DNA from: Apostichopus japonicus
Lineage: Eukaryota; Echinodermata; Holothuroidea; Aspidochirotida; Stichopodidae
NCBI RefSeq assembly: GCF_037975245.1
Contig: NC_092563.1
Coordinates: 27,179,960 to 27,243,959 of the forward strand
Length of the DNA stretch: 64,000 bases
Reading direction: 5' to 3'
The position numbers and the translations under genes are program-made. Within the stretch, counting starts at the first letter, position 1, and every line of letters begins with the position of its first letter. Positions 10,944 through 21,410 of the stretch are shown here, in pieces. The notes beneath the pieces are model-generated. The model was not told the DNA's origin. It worked only from the letters and a program-made list of their open reading frames with translations, and searched no databases.

Positions 10944-11047
10944 GAAAAACTTACGATATTTTTCACAAATATTGATGCTTAGATAAGTGCTTCCTCACAA
11001 TCAACAAGCCGCCTTAGAATTCGCTCCGCTTACGTAAAACTTCTATA
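10944..11047 (+). repeat. ~410-bp dispersed repeat, split copy, left part
   Basis: Matches 7138-7242 (CGATATTTTTCAC, GATAAGTGCTTCCTCACAAT, CGCTCCGCTTACGTAAAACT). It stops at the TATA target where the 10-kb element begins and resumes at 21112. Confidence 0.75.
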
Positions 11048-11229
11048 TGGGTCTGTTCACGTTAAAGCGCCCAAATTAGCATAAATGGCATTTGGAGCAT
11101 GGTGACAAAATAATTAGATTCTAGAGATACAAATATTATCCCCATGGAGAGGGTCCACCTAGCTGTACCTACCATAGCATAGACAATTTCCTGAGATATG
11201 CATATATATATGCTATACTCCCAGAGGTG

Positions 11230-12019
11230 CCGAAATGTGGACGGAAAATGTTGCCGTTTTCAAACTGCACTATTTGTACTTCGAGCTATTCTCAACTCCA
11301 AAAGTGGATTACTCCAAATTTTGTCATGATTGAACTTTGTGGCTATAGGTTCCCTCTCATAAATATTTCAGAAAATTTCATCGAGGAATTATTGCGAAAC
11401 CGGACCAGTGTTTCGGACATCACTTTTTCCGTCCACATTTATACACCAATTTGTGAGTGGCGTAGTTTGGGGTTAAATAACAAATGTTGAAAGTGGTGTG
11501 CTTTTTCGATACTGTCATAGTTGTATCAAATAAAATATATATCAGATGCATGTCTATTCAGCCACATTTTACTACACGATAAAGTTAAACAACATGCAAA
11601 ATGTTTCCGTCCACATTTTGGTGGTGTCCGAAACATCATGAAGCAACTAATATATGAAGTATGTTAAAACCCACAAGACTATTTTGTTACTCTAATTAAA
11701 GCATAAGTACTCCCTCAACTACAGTATGTACATGACACATTTCCACTCATCCGTTTTGATTTTATAAACATTTAAATTTTTCCGTCCATGTGTGTGATGT
11801 CCGAAACACCAGTGATGTCCGAAACAAGTTTTAATTAATATTGCTTTATATTGCTTGAAAAAAAGACACAATAGATGAGCACTTCATATATTATGACAAG
11901 TTCTATTGTTACAAACATACATACTGCACTACTCAAAACTTTTTCCATCTTTACCAAATATTATAGCAAAATAACCTTAAAAGTATATTTCGGACATCAC
12001 CATGTGTTTCGGACATCAC
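11230..12019. repeat. Left subterminal motif cluster of the 10-kb element
   Basis: GTGATGTCCGAAAC-type words lie at 11410-11423 (inverted), 11621-11634 (one change), 11794-11807, 11812-11825, 11987-12000 (inverted, one change) and 12006-12019 (inverted). A second word, TTTCCGTCCACAT, appears near 11430, 11605 and 11778, and inverted near 11234. Clusters of this kind near transposon ends usually bind the transposase. That role is inferred here. Confidence 0.75.
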
Positions 12020-13716
12020 TTTTGTGAATCCAACATATTGTAAAACAGCACTAGTTTCAACTGAATGATTCAATTGGTTGATTTCAGTGTGCTAGAATAC
12101 ACTAAGATCCTACAACAGAATGCTTCTTAACTTTTGGTGTCATGTGACCAACATGTATTCATCTTTTGATGACTTGTGACAAGTCTAAAATGATATTCTA
12201 CATATTTGGGTATGAATGTTACTGGGAACATCAAATTACTTGGATTTTTGTAGAACTGACATCATTAACACTACAATTTTCCATCATTTAGTACTGAAGA
12301 AGTAAAAAAACCGTTTAGTGAATTTTTTTCTGACATAACTTGTAACAGGATACCATCACAGTATACAGTACATTAGAAAGTAATGCTCTAATTGTCTAAG
12401 CTATAGCAGAATCAAGCTATTTGTCACAACCATAGAAAGCATATTTATAGGCTAAAAGAACTACATCAAAGGGCACGTGGGTACCATGCATGGACTGTCA
12501 TGTGATGTGTTCCAGCTTCCATGGCGGTACCAATTTGATATTTCCCAATATCATATTGAGAATTGTAAAGTTAATTACACACAATTGGAATAGGCCTAGA
12601 GTAGCTCATGTTTCTATCACATCGGTCTACAGCATAGTATGTCAACGTCACTTTGGAAAACTTAACACCGTTCAGTGTCGTCTGTCACTCTATATGTATG
12701 GAATCAGTGTGCATCTATAACACCCTATGTCAGAGCAGTTTAACTGTTGATGGGAACTTGATGGTTGTCAAGAAAAGCTACCAGTACTTTGGGAAGATGT
12801 TAGCTAAGTAGTAGGACCGTGGAACGTGTCTGGGGATCTAACCTATAAATGTTGGTCAACGACTATAACTATAATGTTAAGGTACGACATTGCTAGGTAA
12901 CTGTGTGTTGTCTGCTTCTAGAAGCCCAAATATACATTTACTGTACTAGTTAGTAAATCACAATGGGCAATGTGGAGATTAATGCAGTATATCAGATTAT
13001 TAGTACCACCCTGGAACACATTACAGTACATGACCCTCTTTGACTGGTACGCGGATTAACTGTGTGATGAAACCTCCAGGTTTACTTGATGGTGTCAACA
13101 GTATATACACAGAGTGGTGCATCATGCATGACCATGTTTTCATTCTGAGTTGCTTCAGACTTCAGAGCTTTAGTGATATGTATACAGATATTTATCATTA
13201 TGAAACTTAAGGATAAAGCTGAACAATTTGCTGAGCTGCTGTATACCATAACATCTAGGCCTTATACTTAAATGTAAGTTTAGGCCATAAGCTTAAATAC
13301 TAACAATCTTACAAAGTAAATCATTTAATTCATATGTGACAAGAAGTATTTGTACAAACCATGTAATACTTGTTTTTCACATTATAGCCAAGGCATCATT
13401 AGGCCGTGGTACATCCCTTGATTTCGTTTCATTCCGTGCAACTCAAAGAGGGAGGGGATAATATGTAAATGATAAATATGAAAATATTATTCTGAATGGA
13501 TATTCAGTTGTCCCCACTTGCGATGCTGGTATATATGCTTAAAAATCGGTAAAAATCTAACAGAAATCGGGTCCTTTTGCGTTATTGTACGAGGCTATTT
13601 TCTACCAATCAGAAATGTCGTACGAGAGACATTCTTGCGGCATACACGAAATTTCGGCGAATCAACCAATCACAACGTTTGTTAATATTGACAGAACAAT
13701 TGTTCCGAAAACAAAA
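12020..13716. other. Unassigned interior of the 10-kb element
   Basis: AT-rich sequence with no convincing coding exon. The ORF at 12490-12720 has no recognisable domain. Confidence 0.4.
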
Positions 13717-14059
13717 ATGGCCGCGTTCAGTAGTGGAGGTGTTACACGAAAGTCGCTTCGAGAAAACTGTATTATACACGTTAAAGATTGCTCTAAATCA
13801 AAATTTATTGAACTGACAAGTAATTCATAAGAGAGATTTAAGAAATTTGCCTTGGAGTGGACACAATTTGATTGCAAGGAGGCAGAAATAGCCAGAAATT
13901 CCGCGACGGCGATCGGCCTAACGTTAACAATTTCAGAATGTGTAGGGGAAGTTTTACTACATCGAGACATATGATGATACCACATTGAATATTACAAACG
14001 GTTTTGCGACATAACTAAAGTCAAAAGGCAGGCAAAACTCGCTGAAAAACGCGCTGCAG
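13717..14059 (+). pseudogene. Decayed transposase-like gene, exon 1
   Basis: An ATG in good context (AAAATGGCC, 13717) opens a frame MAAFSSGGVTRKSLRENC... leading through KFIELT, an ERFKKFALEWTQFDC segment and YYKRFCDITKVKRQ to a donor GCTGCAG|GTATGT at 14059/14060. The pattern (short N-terminal cysteine region, 'lt..s..rf...a..w' helix, 'ykrF.DitKv.R' helix, basic tail) is familiar from large uncharacterised transposon proteins of cnidarians and echinoderms. In-frame stops at 13828-13830 and about 13972-13977 mean it cannot be translated whole. It joins exon 2 at 15169 in phase 1. Confidence 0.5.
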
Positions 14060-15168
14060 GTATGTACTAGTATTTTTGTCAAAAATATGTAAGATTCTGT
14101 ATTAATCCATTTTTTTCCCCAACCAGCCCCTTAATTTTAGTTAGGCCTAGCCTAGGCGGCTAGGCCCTACCACTGTTTTTCCAAATTGCCCACTTGGAAA
14201 AAAATGTATGTTCGGCGTAGAGCTCAGCCAATTTGACTAAACTTGGCGAATTTTAACGTACACAATATAACCACTATGCAAAGGTAATATAGCGATAGAA
14301 ATATCTTGCTGTGCAAGGCAAAATATCTACTAGTAGTAGGCCTATGTAAATTTTACCCTAATTCAAATCTGGCTTTTCGAATTCAATCCAGAAAAGATAT
14401 GCTCACACACAGTATAAGGTCTATTAGTAAACAGTTTGACTGTGATGTAAACAACACCATTGACCAGCATATTTCTTTCAAATGTCTCAACTTGTGGGTT
14501 ACACCAGGCTGACAAAGCAAATGACAGGTTTGATCAAAAACACTGCATATAGCCTACTGCATGTAGCCTACATAGAGCATATTTTATCAACAAAATTTAA
14601 TTTTCTTGTTGTAATTTTCTTGTCATCATTCAAACATGAGCAATATACATAGTCCTGATACACTGATGGTATGCATGTACTTCTTAGTTCATTATGACTT
14701 ATGGGAATGGGCCCTCCATAGGAAGAAGACATGTATAGATTAATTTTTTTGTTACGGCAAATACGGTAAACAAAATAAAAACAGTATTTATAAGGGTAGG
14801 CTCTATATATGCATTTTGAATTTGGAAATGTAACCTTTTCTGTCAACTTGTGTTAAGATTGCGAGGTAACTTTAAATGCCTTTAAGAAATTCAAAGATTT
14901 TGCTAGAGCATGTTGCTGAACATTGGCAATTTATTCTTCCTTCAAATTATTAAACATAAAAGTTAAACTCTAAATATTATTTTCCTTTTTGATTATTGAA
15001 TGATCCCAATGATTAGGGAGTAAAAGTTGGGGGCAAAATGCTTTGAATCTTAAGTAACAAAAACTGTGGAGGCAAATAATCCTTGCTCAAAATTTTAAAA
15101 CTTACCTTTCTTGTTGCAAAACATTATTTAACAGAGCTCTATTTTTTCTTTCAATTTTACTCATATAG
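14060..15168 (+). other. Intron of the decayed transposase-like gene
   Basis: Begins GTATGT and ends in an AG at 15168 (TCATATAG). GGCCTA-rich patch at 14140-14165. No other feature recognised. Confidence 0.4.
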
Positions 15169-15394
15169 AAACAGATGTAAACAAGCTGAATGATGACGCA
15201 GATGAAAACGAACCGCCAAGGAAACGCGCCCTCTGGTCCGACATAACAAGTGGTCCAAGAGAGTGGAGGGAACGCCACATGTTTCCGAATGAATGCTTCA
15301 TCTGTCGTTCCGTCAAAATGAAACCTTATAAGTTCACAGGGAAAAGACTGGTAGTGAGACTTTTGAGGTGTGAGATTGTTAATGGTGGAAAGGA
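15169..15394 (+). pseudogene. Decayed transposase-like gene, exon 2 (interrupted)
   Basis: In the phase set by exon 1 it reads ETDVNKLNDDADENEPPRKR, then ...WRERHMFPNECFICRSVKMK, and RLVVRLLRCE. The acidic/basic linker followed by 'p..C.iC' and a lysine-rich run to a third cysteine is typical of the zinc-binding second segment of the same protein group. Open coding-like sequence ends where BEL/Pao-type sequence takes over (about 15395-15437), so the exon was probably cut by that insertion. No catalytic core was found further right. Confidence 0.5.
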
Positions 15395-16432
15395 TATAAG
15401 AATTGTATACCCAGTTGGTTGCTCTACGGGGCCAAGCGGGCATGAAACCCATGAAATGGATATCAAACTCAAAGACGCTTTTAGAAGGGATTCCAAAGGA
15501 ACATAGGGCTAAGTCAGTTGATAAAACTAGACAGAGGTTGCCGTCAACAAAGACCTTAGGATTGACTTGGCATGCTGAGTCAGACAAATTTCAACTTAAG
15601 AAGCTAGTAATGGTTAGTAATGTTGAAACCTTAACCAAGCAAATTGTTTTAAGCAAGCTATCATCAGTGTTTGACCCTCTTGGAATTATTGGGCCTATTA
15701 TAGAAGTAGCTAAGATTTGAATGCAAAATCATTGGGGAAAAAGAACTTGATTGGGATGATCCTAATGTAGGGGGTCTAGAATCAGAAATCAGAGGGTGGT
15801 TGGAAAATTTAGTTAATTTAGACAAAATTGATATTGGAATATGCTTGTGCCCAAAGGGTAAGGCAGACCAAAGAATGCATGTGTTTTGTGATGCTTCAAG
15901 TGATGCATATTCAGCTGTGGTTTATTTAACAACCATGGGGGTAAATGGAATCAGGGTGCAGCTAGTAGCTTCAAAAGCGAAGGTGGCTCCTGTAAAAGCT
16001 ATAAGCATACCTAGATTAGAGTTGTTTATTTGAGAAACATTACAAAGATTTGTCGTGTGGAAATCCTAGATTAAGTTAAGTTTTGTGGTAAAGTAAATTT
16101 TACTTAAAAGCGGTTATAAATTCCCTTCAGACTGTACACAGTCCAAGATGTATTGCATTTGTATCAGTGAATTTTGGTATAAGAACATACCATATAAGCA
16201 TACATGTTTAATTTAAGAAAGTGTTTCCGTGTGTTTGTGTCGAATGTAGACAGAAAGTGTTATATATAAGTTTAATATTATGTGATATAAATACTCCACA
16301 AATATCTTACTGTACATAGATTTGCAGTAATGAAGAAAGATTCTTGATGGTTAATGTATGAGACTGAGTAAAATGTATTAATTTTGTTTTGTTTTTTTAT
16401 ACTTGAGATAGAGTACCTCATGGAAGGGGAGA
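15395..16432 (+). pseudogene. BEL/Pao retrotransposon pol fragment
   Basis: Plus-strand frames show MKPMKWISNSKTLLEGIPKE, then TLGLTWHAESDKF, SKLSSVFDPLGIIGP and, after a frame change near 15720, the RNase H-like segment HVFCDASSDAYSAVVYL with SKAKVAPVK and IPRLEL. The order (connection domain, 'FDPLG' motif, then D-A-S) is diagnostic of BEL/Pao pol. Most of the element is missing (gag, protease, RT palm, integrase). It ends in a purine-rich tract GGAAGGGGAGAA right before the LTR. Confidence 0.8.
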
Positions 16433-16776
16433 ATGTTCTAGAGAGTAAAGCAGTCTAACAATTTTGCACCTGCTATGTTATGAAACTAGGCAAATGCTTT
16501 CAAAATGCCATCTATTGTTTGCCCAACCATTCTGTTTTTGTTATGTAAAATTAGCATGTTTTGTATTGAGTTACAGAATAGTGTGTTTTTAGACACAGTG
16601 GTCAGTTGTAAACTGTTCTTCAGAGAGAAAGGTTGAGTGAGAAATGAGTATAATACAAAACACAACTTGTAAAGACTGAGTAAAAGAGAAAGAGAAAAAG
16701 AGAGAGATGAGCAACGAAATAAACGAGAGAACAAGCAAATTTCCTTTTGAGTATTATTTCACTTTGTCTGGTAACA
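16433..16776 (+). mobile_element. BEL/Pao 3' LTR
   Basis: Starts TGTTCTAGAGAG directly after the polypurine tract GGAAGGGGAGAA and ends ...GGTAACA. It contains an AATAAA-type signal near 16718 in a purine-rich context. No matching 5' LTR was seen, consistent with a 5'-truncated insertion. The right end is an estimate based on the terminal CA. Confidence 0.6.
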
Positions 16777-18299
16777 ATCAGCCTTGGCAGTCATCAGGAT
16801 GGGTAAGGATTTAATTTTTTCCGAATGAATGAAATGCTCATGATCAGAGATTGGAATTTTTTTGTTGTTGTAAATTACTAGAAAAAATTGTATTTGGGAT
16901 GAAGTGGCCATATTTCAGGAAAATTGAGTATTTTACTTGGAGTGCTGTATCAATCCCCACCCGGAAGTGTGGTAGTTTTTTATTTATTTTTTTTATTTAA
17001 TAGTGAATATTGTATTTGGAAGGATGTAAGCATTCTTTCAGGAAAATTGATGAAAGGGAGTCTTATTTTAGCAATACTTGGACTTAACTAGGAATGGTAT
17101 CGTGTCGTCCAGGGGTGGTAGTATCTCTCATCTTCTTGCACCTCGAATAGAGTGGATAAGCATCTGTCTTTTGAGTCATCAAGCTTGAAAAAGTATTTCA
17201 CTTTTGAATGAACAAAGTGCTCATAGTTTGAGTTGTAGTCAAATTTGGTTTGGGAGGGTATAGCATTCTTTCAAGGCAATTGAGAAAATCTTTATTTAAA
17301 CTAAAGGAAGTCCATGTTACAACCTACTCAGTCCAACTTCTCTAAATACAAACAAAGATGTGGATGAAATTTTGAAGATTATTTGAAATTTCCTTCCTTT
17401 TTGTTCTCTACCATATATACTCAATCCTTTCAACTGGTTAAAATGGCCTTAATTAATTAACTGGCTTATAAATTAGTAGGATTTTTAATGATTAAGGCTT
17501 TTAGATAATTAACTAGTTAAAAATGTTTTTAAATAAGTAATCTAATTAACCAATTGGTTAATTAGCTAACATATTTTAGCAGTCATAATTCATTTATGAT
17601 TTCATTCAAGGTCTGAAATAAAAAAAATTGAGTGCACTCCCATGAAACTTGCAGTGTTAGTGTAATTTCTCACTTCAGTAAAACAGTAGTAGTGGAACTG
17701 GTATATGGGTTTTAAGTATGGTGATGTAACCCCCTTTTCCATGAATTTTCTTCTCGCTTAACCACAACCATGCGTGGGGATAAAGCAATTTGTGATTAGC
17801 AACTCCTAATTCATCATTCTGTGATAAATTTAGCCCCTCCCTCGATCAGTTGCACGGAAATTGAAAACAGAGCACATAAATGCCCTATGTACCATGGCCT
17901 ACATGATGAATCTCAATAAAGAAGGATATTTAAACTAGTACTTATAGTACTACTAGTGTAGGCTACTACTGTTGCTTAGCTGGGCCAGTGGAAGCAATCT
18001 TCAACATTGGCAGATCCAGCTCAAAGGTGCATGTGGAGCGGGTGGGAGCGGGTGGGTACCATTTGAAGGGGTGCAAAATAGTTGTTACTGCTGACATTAC
18101 AAAATAGGACCAAGCATTCTAGTGGAGTTTAGGATATGATAACCCGGTCCTCCCCTCTGAAAATTGTTTAAATAGTAGACTCAATGATACTAGCTACAAT
18201 TGACAGGTGGGTGCCAAATTAGCTACAGTATGTAGGGATGTCTCCTGTGTACATCTGTATATTTATTAAATGGTAAATATTTGCTGTTTGTTATTGCAG
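16777..18299. other. Unassigned interior of the 10-kb element
   Basis: AT-rich. The 17440-17580 stretch is a run of TTAATTAA/GGTTAATTAG-type short inverted words. No coding feature recognised. Confidence 0.4.
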
Positions 18300-18448
18300 A
18301 CTTCATCTAGGTAATGATGGAAATGTGGAAACCGTAAAAGTTGAAAAGAATTCTATAACCCTTTTGGGGGGAAAAGTTCTTTGCAAATGGTATGCTGGAC
18401 AGGTAACGAATGTGGTGAAGAAGAGATTAACTTTATGCAAATGGTGAT
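18300..18448 (+). pseudogene. Possible exon of the transposase-like gene
   Basis: Follows GTTATTGCAG at 18290-18299. An open frame reads LHLGNDGNVETVKVEKNSIT, then LLGGKVLCKWYAGQVTNVVK, to a TGA at about 18448, just before the fold-back insertion. Coding-like composition, but no recognised domain. It may be coincidental. Confidence 0.25.
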
Positions 18449-18459
18449 CAATGAATGGG

Positions 18460-19273
18460 GGTTACATCTCTATGTTCCGACGTCTCTATGTTCCGACGTC
18501 TCTATGTTCCGACGTCTCTATGTTCCGACGTCTCTATATTCCGACGTCTCTATGTTCCGACGTCTCTATGTTCCGACGTCTCTATGTTCCGACAAATTGT
18601 TTGGACTCTTAATTTTTTTTGACCAAAATTTTTTCGGACCCATTTTTTTGTGACCCAATTTTTTTCGGACCCCATTCTTTTTGGACCCAATTTTTTTGGA
18701 CCAACATTTTTACGGACCCAATTTTTTTTCGGGCCCAATTTTTGTTCACCCCAATTTTTTTATGGACCCAATCTTTTTGAACCTAAATTTTTTGGACCCG
18801 ATTTTTGGGGACCCATTTTTTTATCGGACCTTATTTTTTGGGACCTAATTTTGGGTCACAAAAGAATGGGGTCCGAAAAAAGTTGGGTCCCAAAAAGTTT
18901 TGGTCCAAAAAGATATTGGGGTCCAACAAAAACTTGGTCCAAAAGAATTGGGTACCCTAAAAATATTGGGTCCAAAAAAAATTTGGTCCAAAAAGATATT
19001 GGGTCCAAAAAATGGTGTCCGAAGAGATATTAGGTCCAAAACATAGGGTCCGAAAAAAAATTGGGTCCCAAAAAAGTTTGGTCCAAAGAAAAATTGGGTC
19101 CAAAAAAATTTTGGTACAAAAAAAATGGGGTCCGAAGACAAATTGGGTCACAAATGGGGTCAGAATAAAATTTGGTCAAAAAAAATTAGAGTCCAAACAA
19201 TTTGTCGGAACATAGAGACGTCGGAACATAGAGACGTCGGAACATAGAGACGTCGGAACATAAGGATGTCACC
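18460..19273. mobile_element. 814-bp fold-back element with 8-bp target duplication
   Basis: Flanked by TGAATGGG at 18452-18459 and 19274-19281. The ends are inverted (GGTTACATCTCTATGTTCCG and the complement of GGTGACATCCTTATGTTCCG). The left arm has eight tandem 16-bp units TCTCTATGTTCCGACG (one variant); the right arm has four inverted units. Between them, variants of TTTTTTGGACCCAA run toward a centre near 18850 and their complement runs away from it. The whole element could fold into one hairpin. The FGPNFFGP-like ORFs on both strands are translations of this repeat, not proteins. The 8-bp duplication suggests hAT-type mobilisation. Confidence 0.85.
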
Positions 19274-19299
19274 TGAATGGGCACTATGTGTAGTGTTAT

Positions 19300-19545
19300 G
19301 GAGTGTTAGCTCAGTGGTTAACGCCGGTGCCTTTCAATCATAAGGTCCCGAGTTTGTGTCACTCCAAGATCAATGTATGTCGTCAAGTTACAGAGTTGTT
19401 GACAATTGACAATTCATAATCATGGTCGTTAAATATGAATCTAAGAGACTGACTTCGGTCAGCTTGCGGCTTTGATATAAAGCCAATGATGGCTTCTTCG
19501 CGAGTTCCTGCTTGCAGGAGGATCTAAACTACATGTGTGTATTCT
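19300..19545 (+). mobile_element. tRNA-derived SINE
   Basis: The head GGAGTGTTAGCTCAGTGG has an A-box (TTAGCTCAGTGGTTA, 19306-19320) and a B-box-like GGTCCCGAGTTTGTGTC (19344-19360), 24 bp apart, followed by ACTCC that could pair with GGAGT. The cloverleaf is short and degenerate, so it is not a functional tRNA. The body includes a small hairpin at about 19470-19492 (CGGCTTTGATATAAAGCC) and a second one at 19501-19520. The right end is uncertain. Confidence 0.65.
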
Positions 19546-19968
19546 GGATATGTATGAATTGAGTATGTAGTAAACAGTGATAATTCATTTACATTAAACG
19601 GGGTTATCATTTACACCAAGCCTTCAGATTTTCACTTATCACCTATCTTTTCACCTATCGGCTCTGTCCAGATGTTCAATTTGAAATATGTGCCTCAGGG
19701 CATTTCTTTTCCCAAGAATTTACAGTGCCATTATTTTTCAGTCCACCTTGTTGATTTCCCAGTCTATGGTGTTTTAATAAACTGCATTCCCTCAAAAATT
19801 CATAATATCTAGTGTACAGTAAATCTGCTACTGTCTGACTGTTGTGTATATTTTGAAGCAGACTTTTGTTGCTTAAACAGGTTTGAATAGCAAAAATATT
19901 ACTTCATATTGTTGTTACCTGCTGAAATATGTACTATTGTTATGCAGCTTTGTGAACATTTTTCCAAG
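19546..19968. other. Unassigned interior of the 10-kb element
   Basis: AT-rich sequence with no recognised feature. Confidence 0.4.
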
Positions 19969-20585
19969 GTGATGTCCGAAACATTCAGTGATGTCCGAAA
20001 CGCTCATTAAGTAACTTTTAATGAACACTGAGGATTTGAACTATAATAAGTTCAAAACTGTCATTATACCTTGAAGGTAGCTTGTCAACAACAAAGACCC
20101 CTTTGTTTCAAATTTAATTTTGATATGATATGCGTTGTGTAGAAAACATTACAGTGATGTCCTAATACAGTTGTGGTGATGTCCGAAACATAGTCCAAGA
20201 CAGTCTTATGCAAATCTATAAAACAAGGGTTTGCATTTTTCATTATTTCAAATGAATTTGATGCTGTTTGTTAGCATCACATATCGTGATGTACAGTCTG
20301 ATATATACCGTATTGCTAAGTATTAACAAGCATGGCCTTCGTTTAAAAATTGTCTTGTTGATCACTTGTATCCCTTTTCTTTGTTTTGAACTTGGAACCT
20401 AGGAAGGGTCCATAGATCTCTTTTGGTACGGGTATCAACTTACTAAAATGCTTTTCTATTCATTATTATTGCCATTAAATGAACATCACTTGGTTTATTA
20501 CTAAATATTAGGTTTAATATATTAGGTAAACCATTGGTGGGTGATGTCCGAAACGAGATCATTTTGGAGGGGTGATGTCCGAAAC
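19969..20585 (+). repeat. Right subterminal motif cluster of the 10-kb element
   Basis: GTGATGTCCGAAAC occurs at 19969-19982, 19988-20001, 20176-20189, 20541-20554 and 20572-20585, with a degenerate copy at about 20154. All are in the same orientation. The cluster lies 0.5-1.1 kb inside the right terminus, mirroring the left cluster. Confidence 0.8.
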
Positions 20586-21111
20586 AAGAGTCAAGAAAAA
20601 AAAAATTCTGAGAGGACATGACCCAGAATTTTCAGCTTTTGGTTAATATATGTGCTTATGTTGTGGTTTAATTTTATGGTGTAATTGTTACTATTAATTT
20701 CAATTTTGTTCTTTAAAGAAAAACTTTTTAAACTTTATTTCAGGAAAAATTGAATATTTTCTAACGATACTCTAATATTTTTTACAAAACATCATCGATA
20801 TTATTGAAAACTTGTCTTACAATAGCAAATTTTGTGTTAATAAAGAAAATAAAAACAGAATTCCCAAATGTAGCAGCAATGGAATGACACACCACCATTA
20901 AAAAAAGAACAAATTTGGGAAAATTTATAGATTGTCACACTTTCAACCATCTTGAATATAATTTCCAGAATAGTTTAAGCTCTGGTCAATTCTGATTCAT
21001 AAATTGCAGATATTAGTTATGTTATTTACTTACAATAGAAGTTCTTTACTGTAATTTGAAAATTTGGTACCTCAGGCAACCAAATTGGGCGCTTTAACGT
21101 GAACAGACCCA

Positions 21112-21410
21112 TATATATAACACATGGGAAAACCCTAGATTTTACACACATAATTCCCACTGACATTGGTCACAGAACATAAGTAGGTCATTGAACTTTG
21201 CCCAAGTTCATCGCACCATGGGAACAACACAACACATTGAACATGATGTTACATCTCCCGCCATCTGGACACCGAGTGTAAATTTTGATGTTATATGCAA
21301 ATTATGAATGGTACTGCGCAGCGCGATTAAAACTTAACCTATTGCGACACAAATTTTGGCTGTTGTTGAATTAACTTTTGTATCAAATGTAAGGTACTGT
21401 ATCATGTATG
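21112..21410 (+). repeat. ~410-bp dispersed repeat, split copy, right part
   Basis: Continues 10944-11047 and matches 7243-7547 (CACATGGGAAAACC, TGACATTGGTCAC, CCCAAGTTCAT, CCCGCCATCTGGAC, TGCAAATTATGAATGGTA). Homology stops near TACTGTATCATG. Confidence 0.75.

Larger units (their letters stand above)
11048..21111. mobile_element. 10.06-kb DNA transposon candidate, TIR TGGGTCTGTTCACG
   Basis: The termini are a perfect 27-bp inverted pair starting TGGGTCTGTTCACGTTAAAG at 11048 and ending with its complement at 21111. The flanks are CTATA and TATATA; with the empty paralogous site at 7232-7250 this gives a 2-4-bp TA-rich duplication. A 14-bp word GTGATGTCCGAAAC (allowing one change) occurs six times at 11410-12019 and at least five times at 19969-20585. 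Inside are a decayed two-or-more-exon transposase-like gene, a BEL/Pao fragment with an LTR, a fold-back element and a SINE. I cannot place it in a known superfamily from sequence alone. Confidence 0.8.

Noticed and set aside
18381-19215. ORFs on both strands encoding FGPNFFGP-like repeats
   Set aside because: They are translations of the GGACCCAATTTT-type fold-back arms and appear on both strands; no real protein is implied.
19300-19365. Possible tRNA gene
   Set aside because: A and B boxes are present, but the cloverleaf is short and its stems are degenerate, so it is better read as a SINE head.
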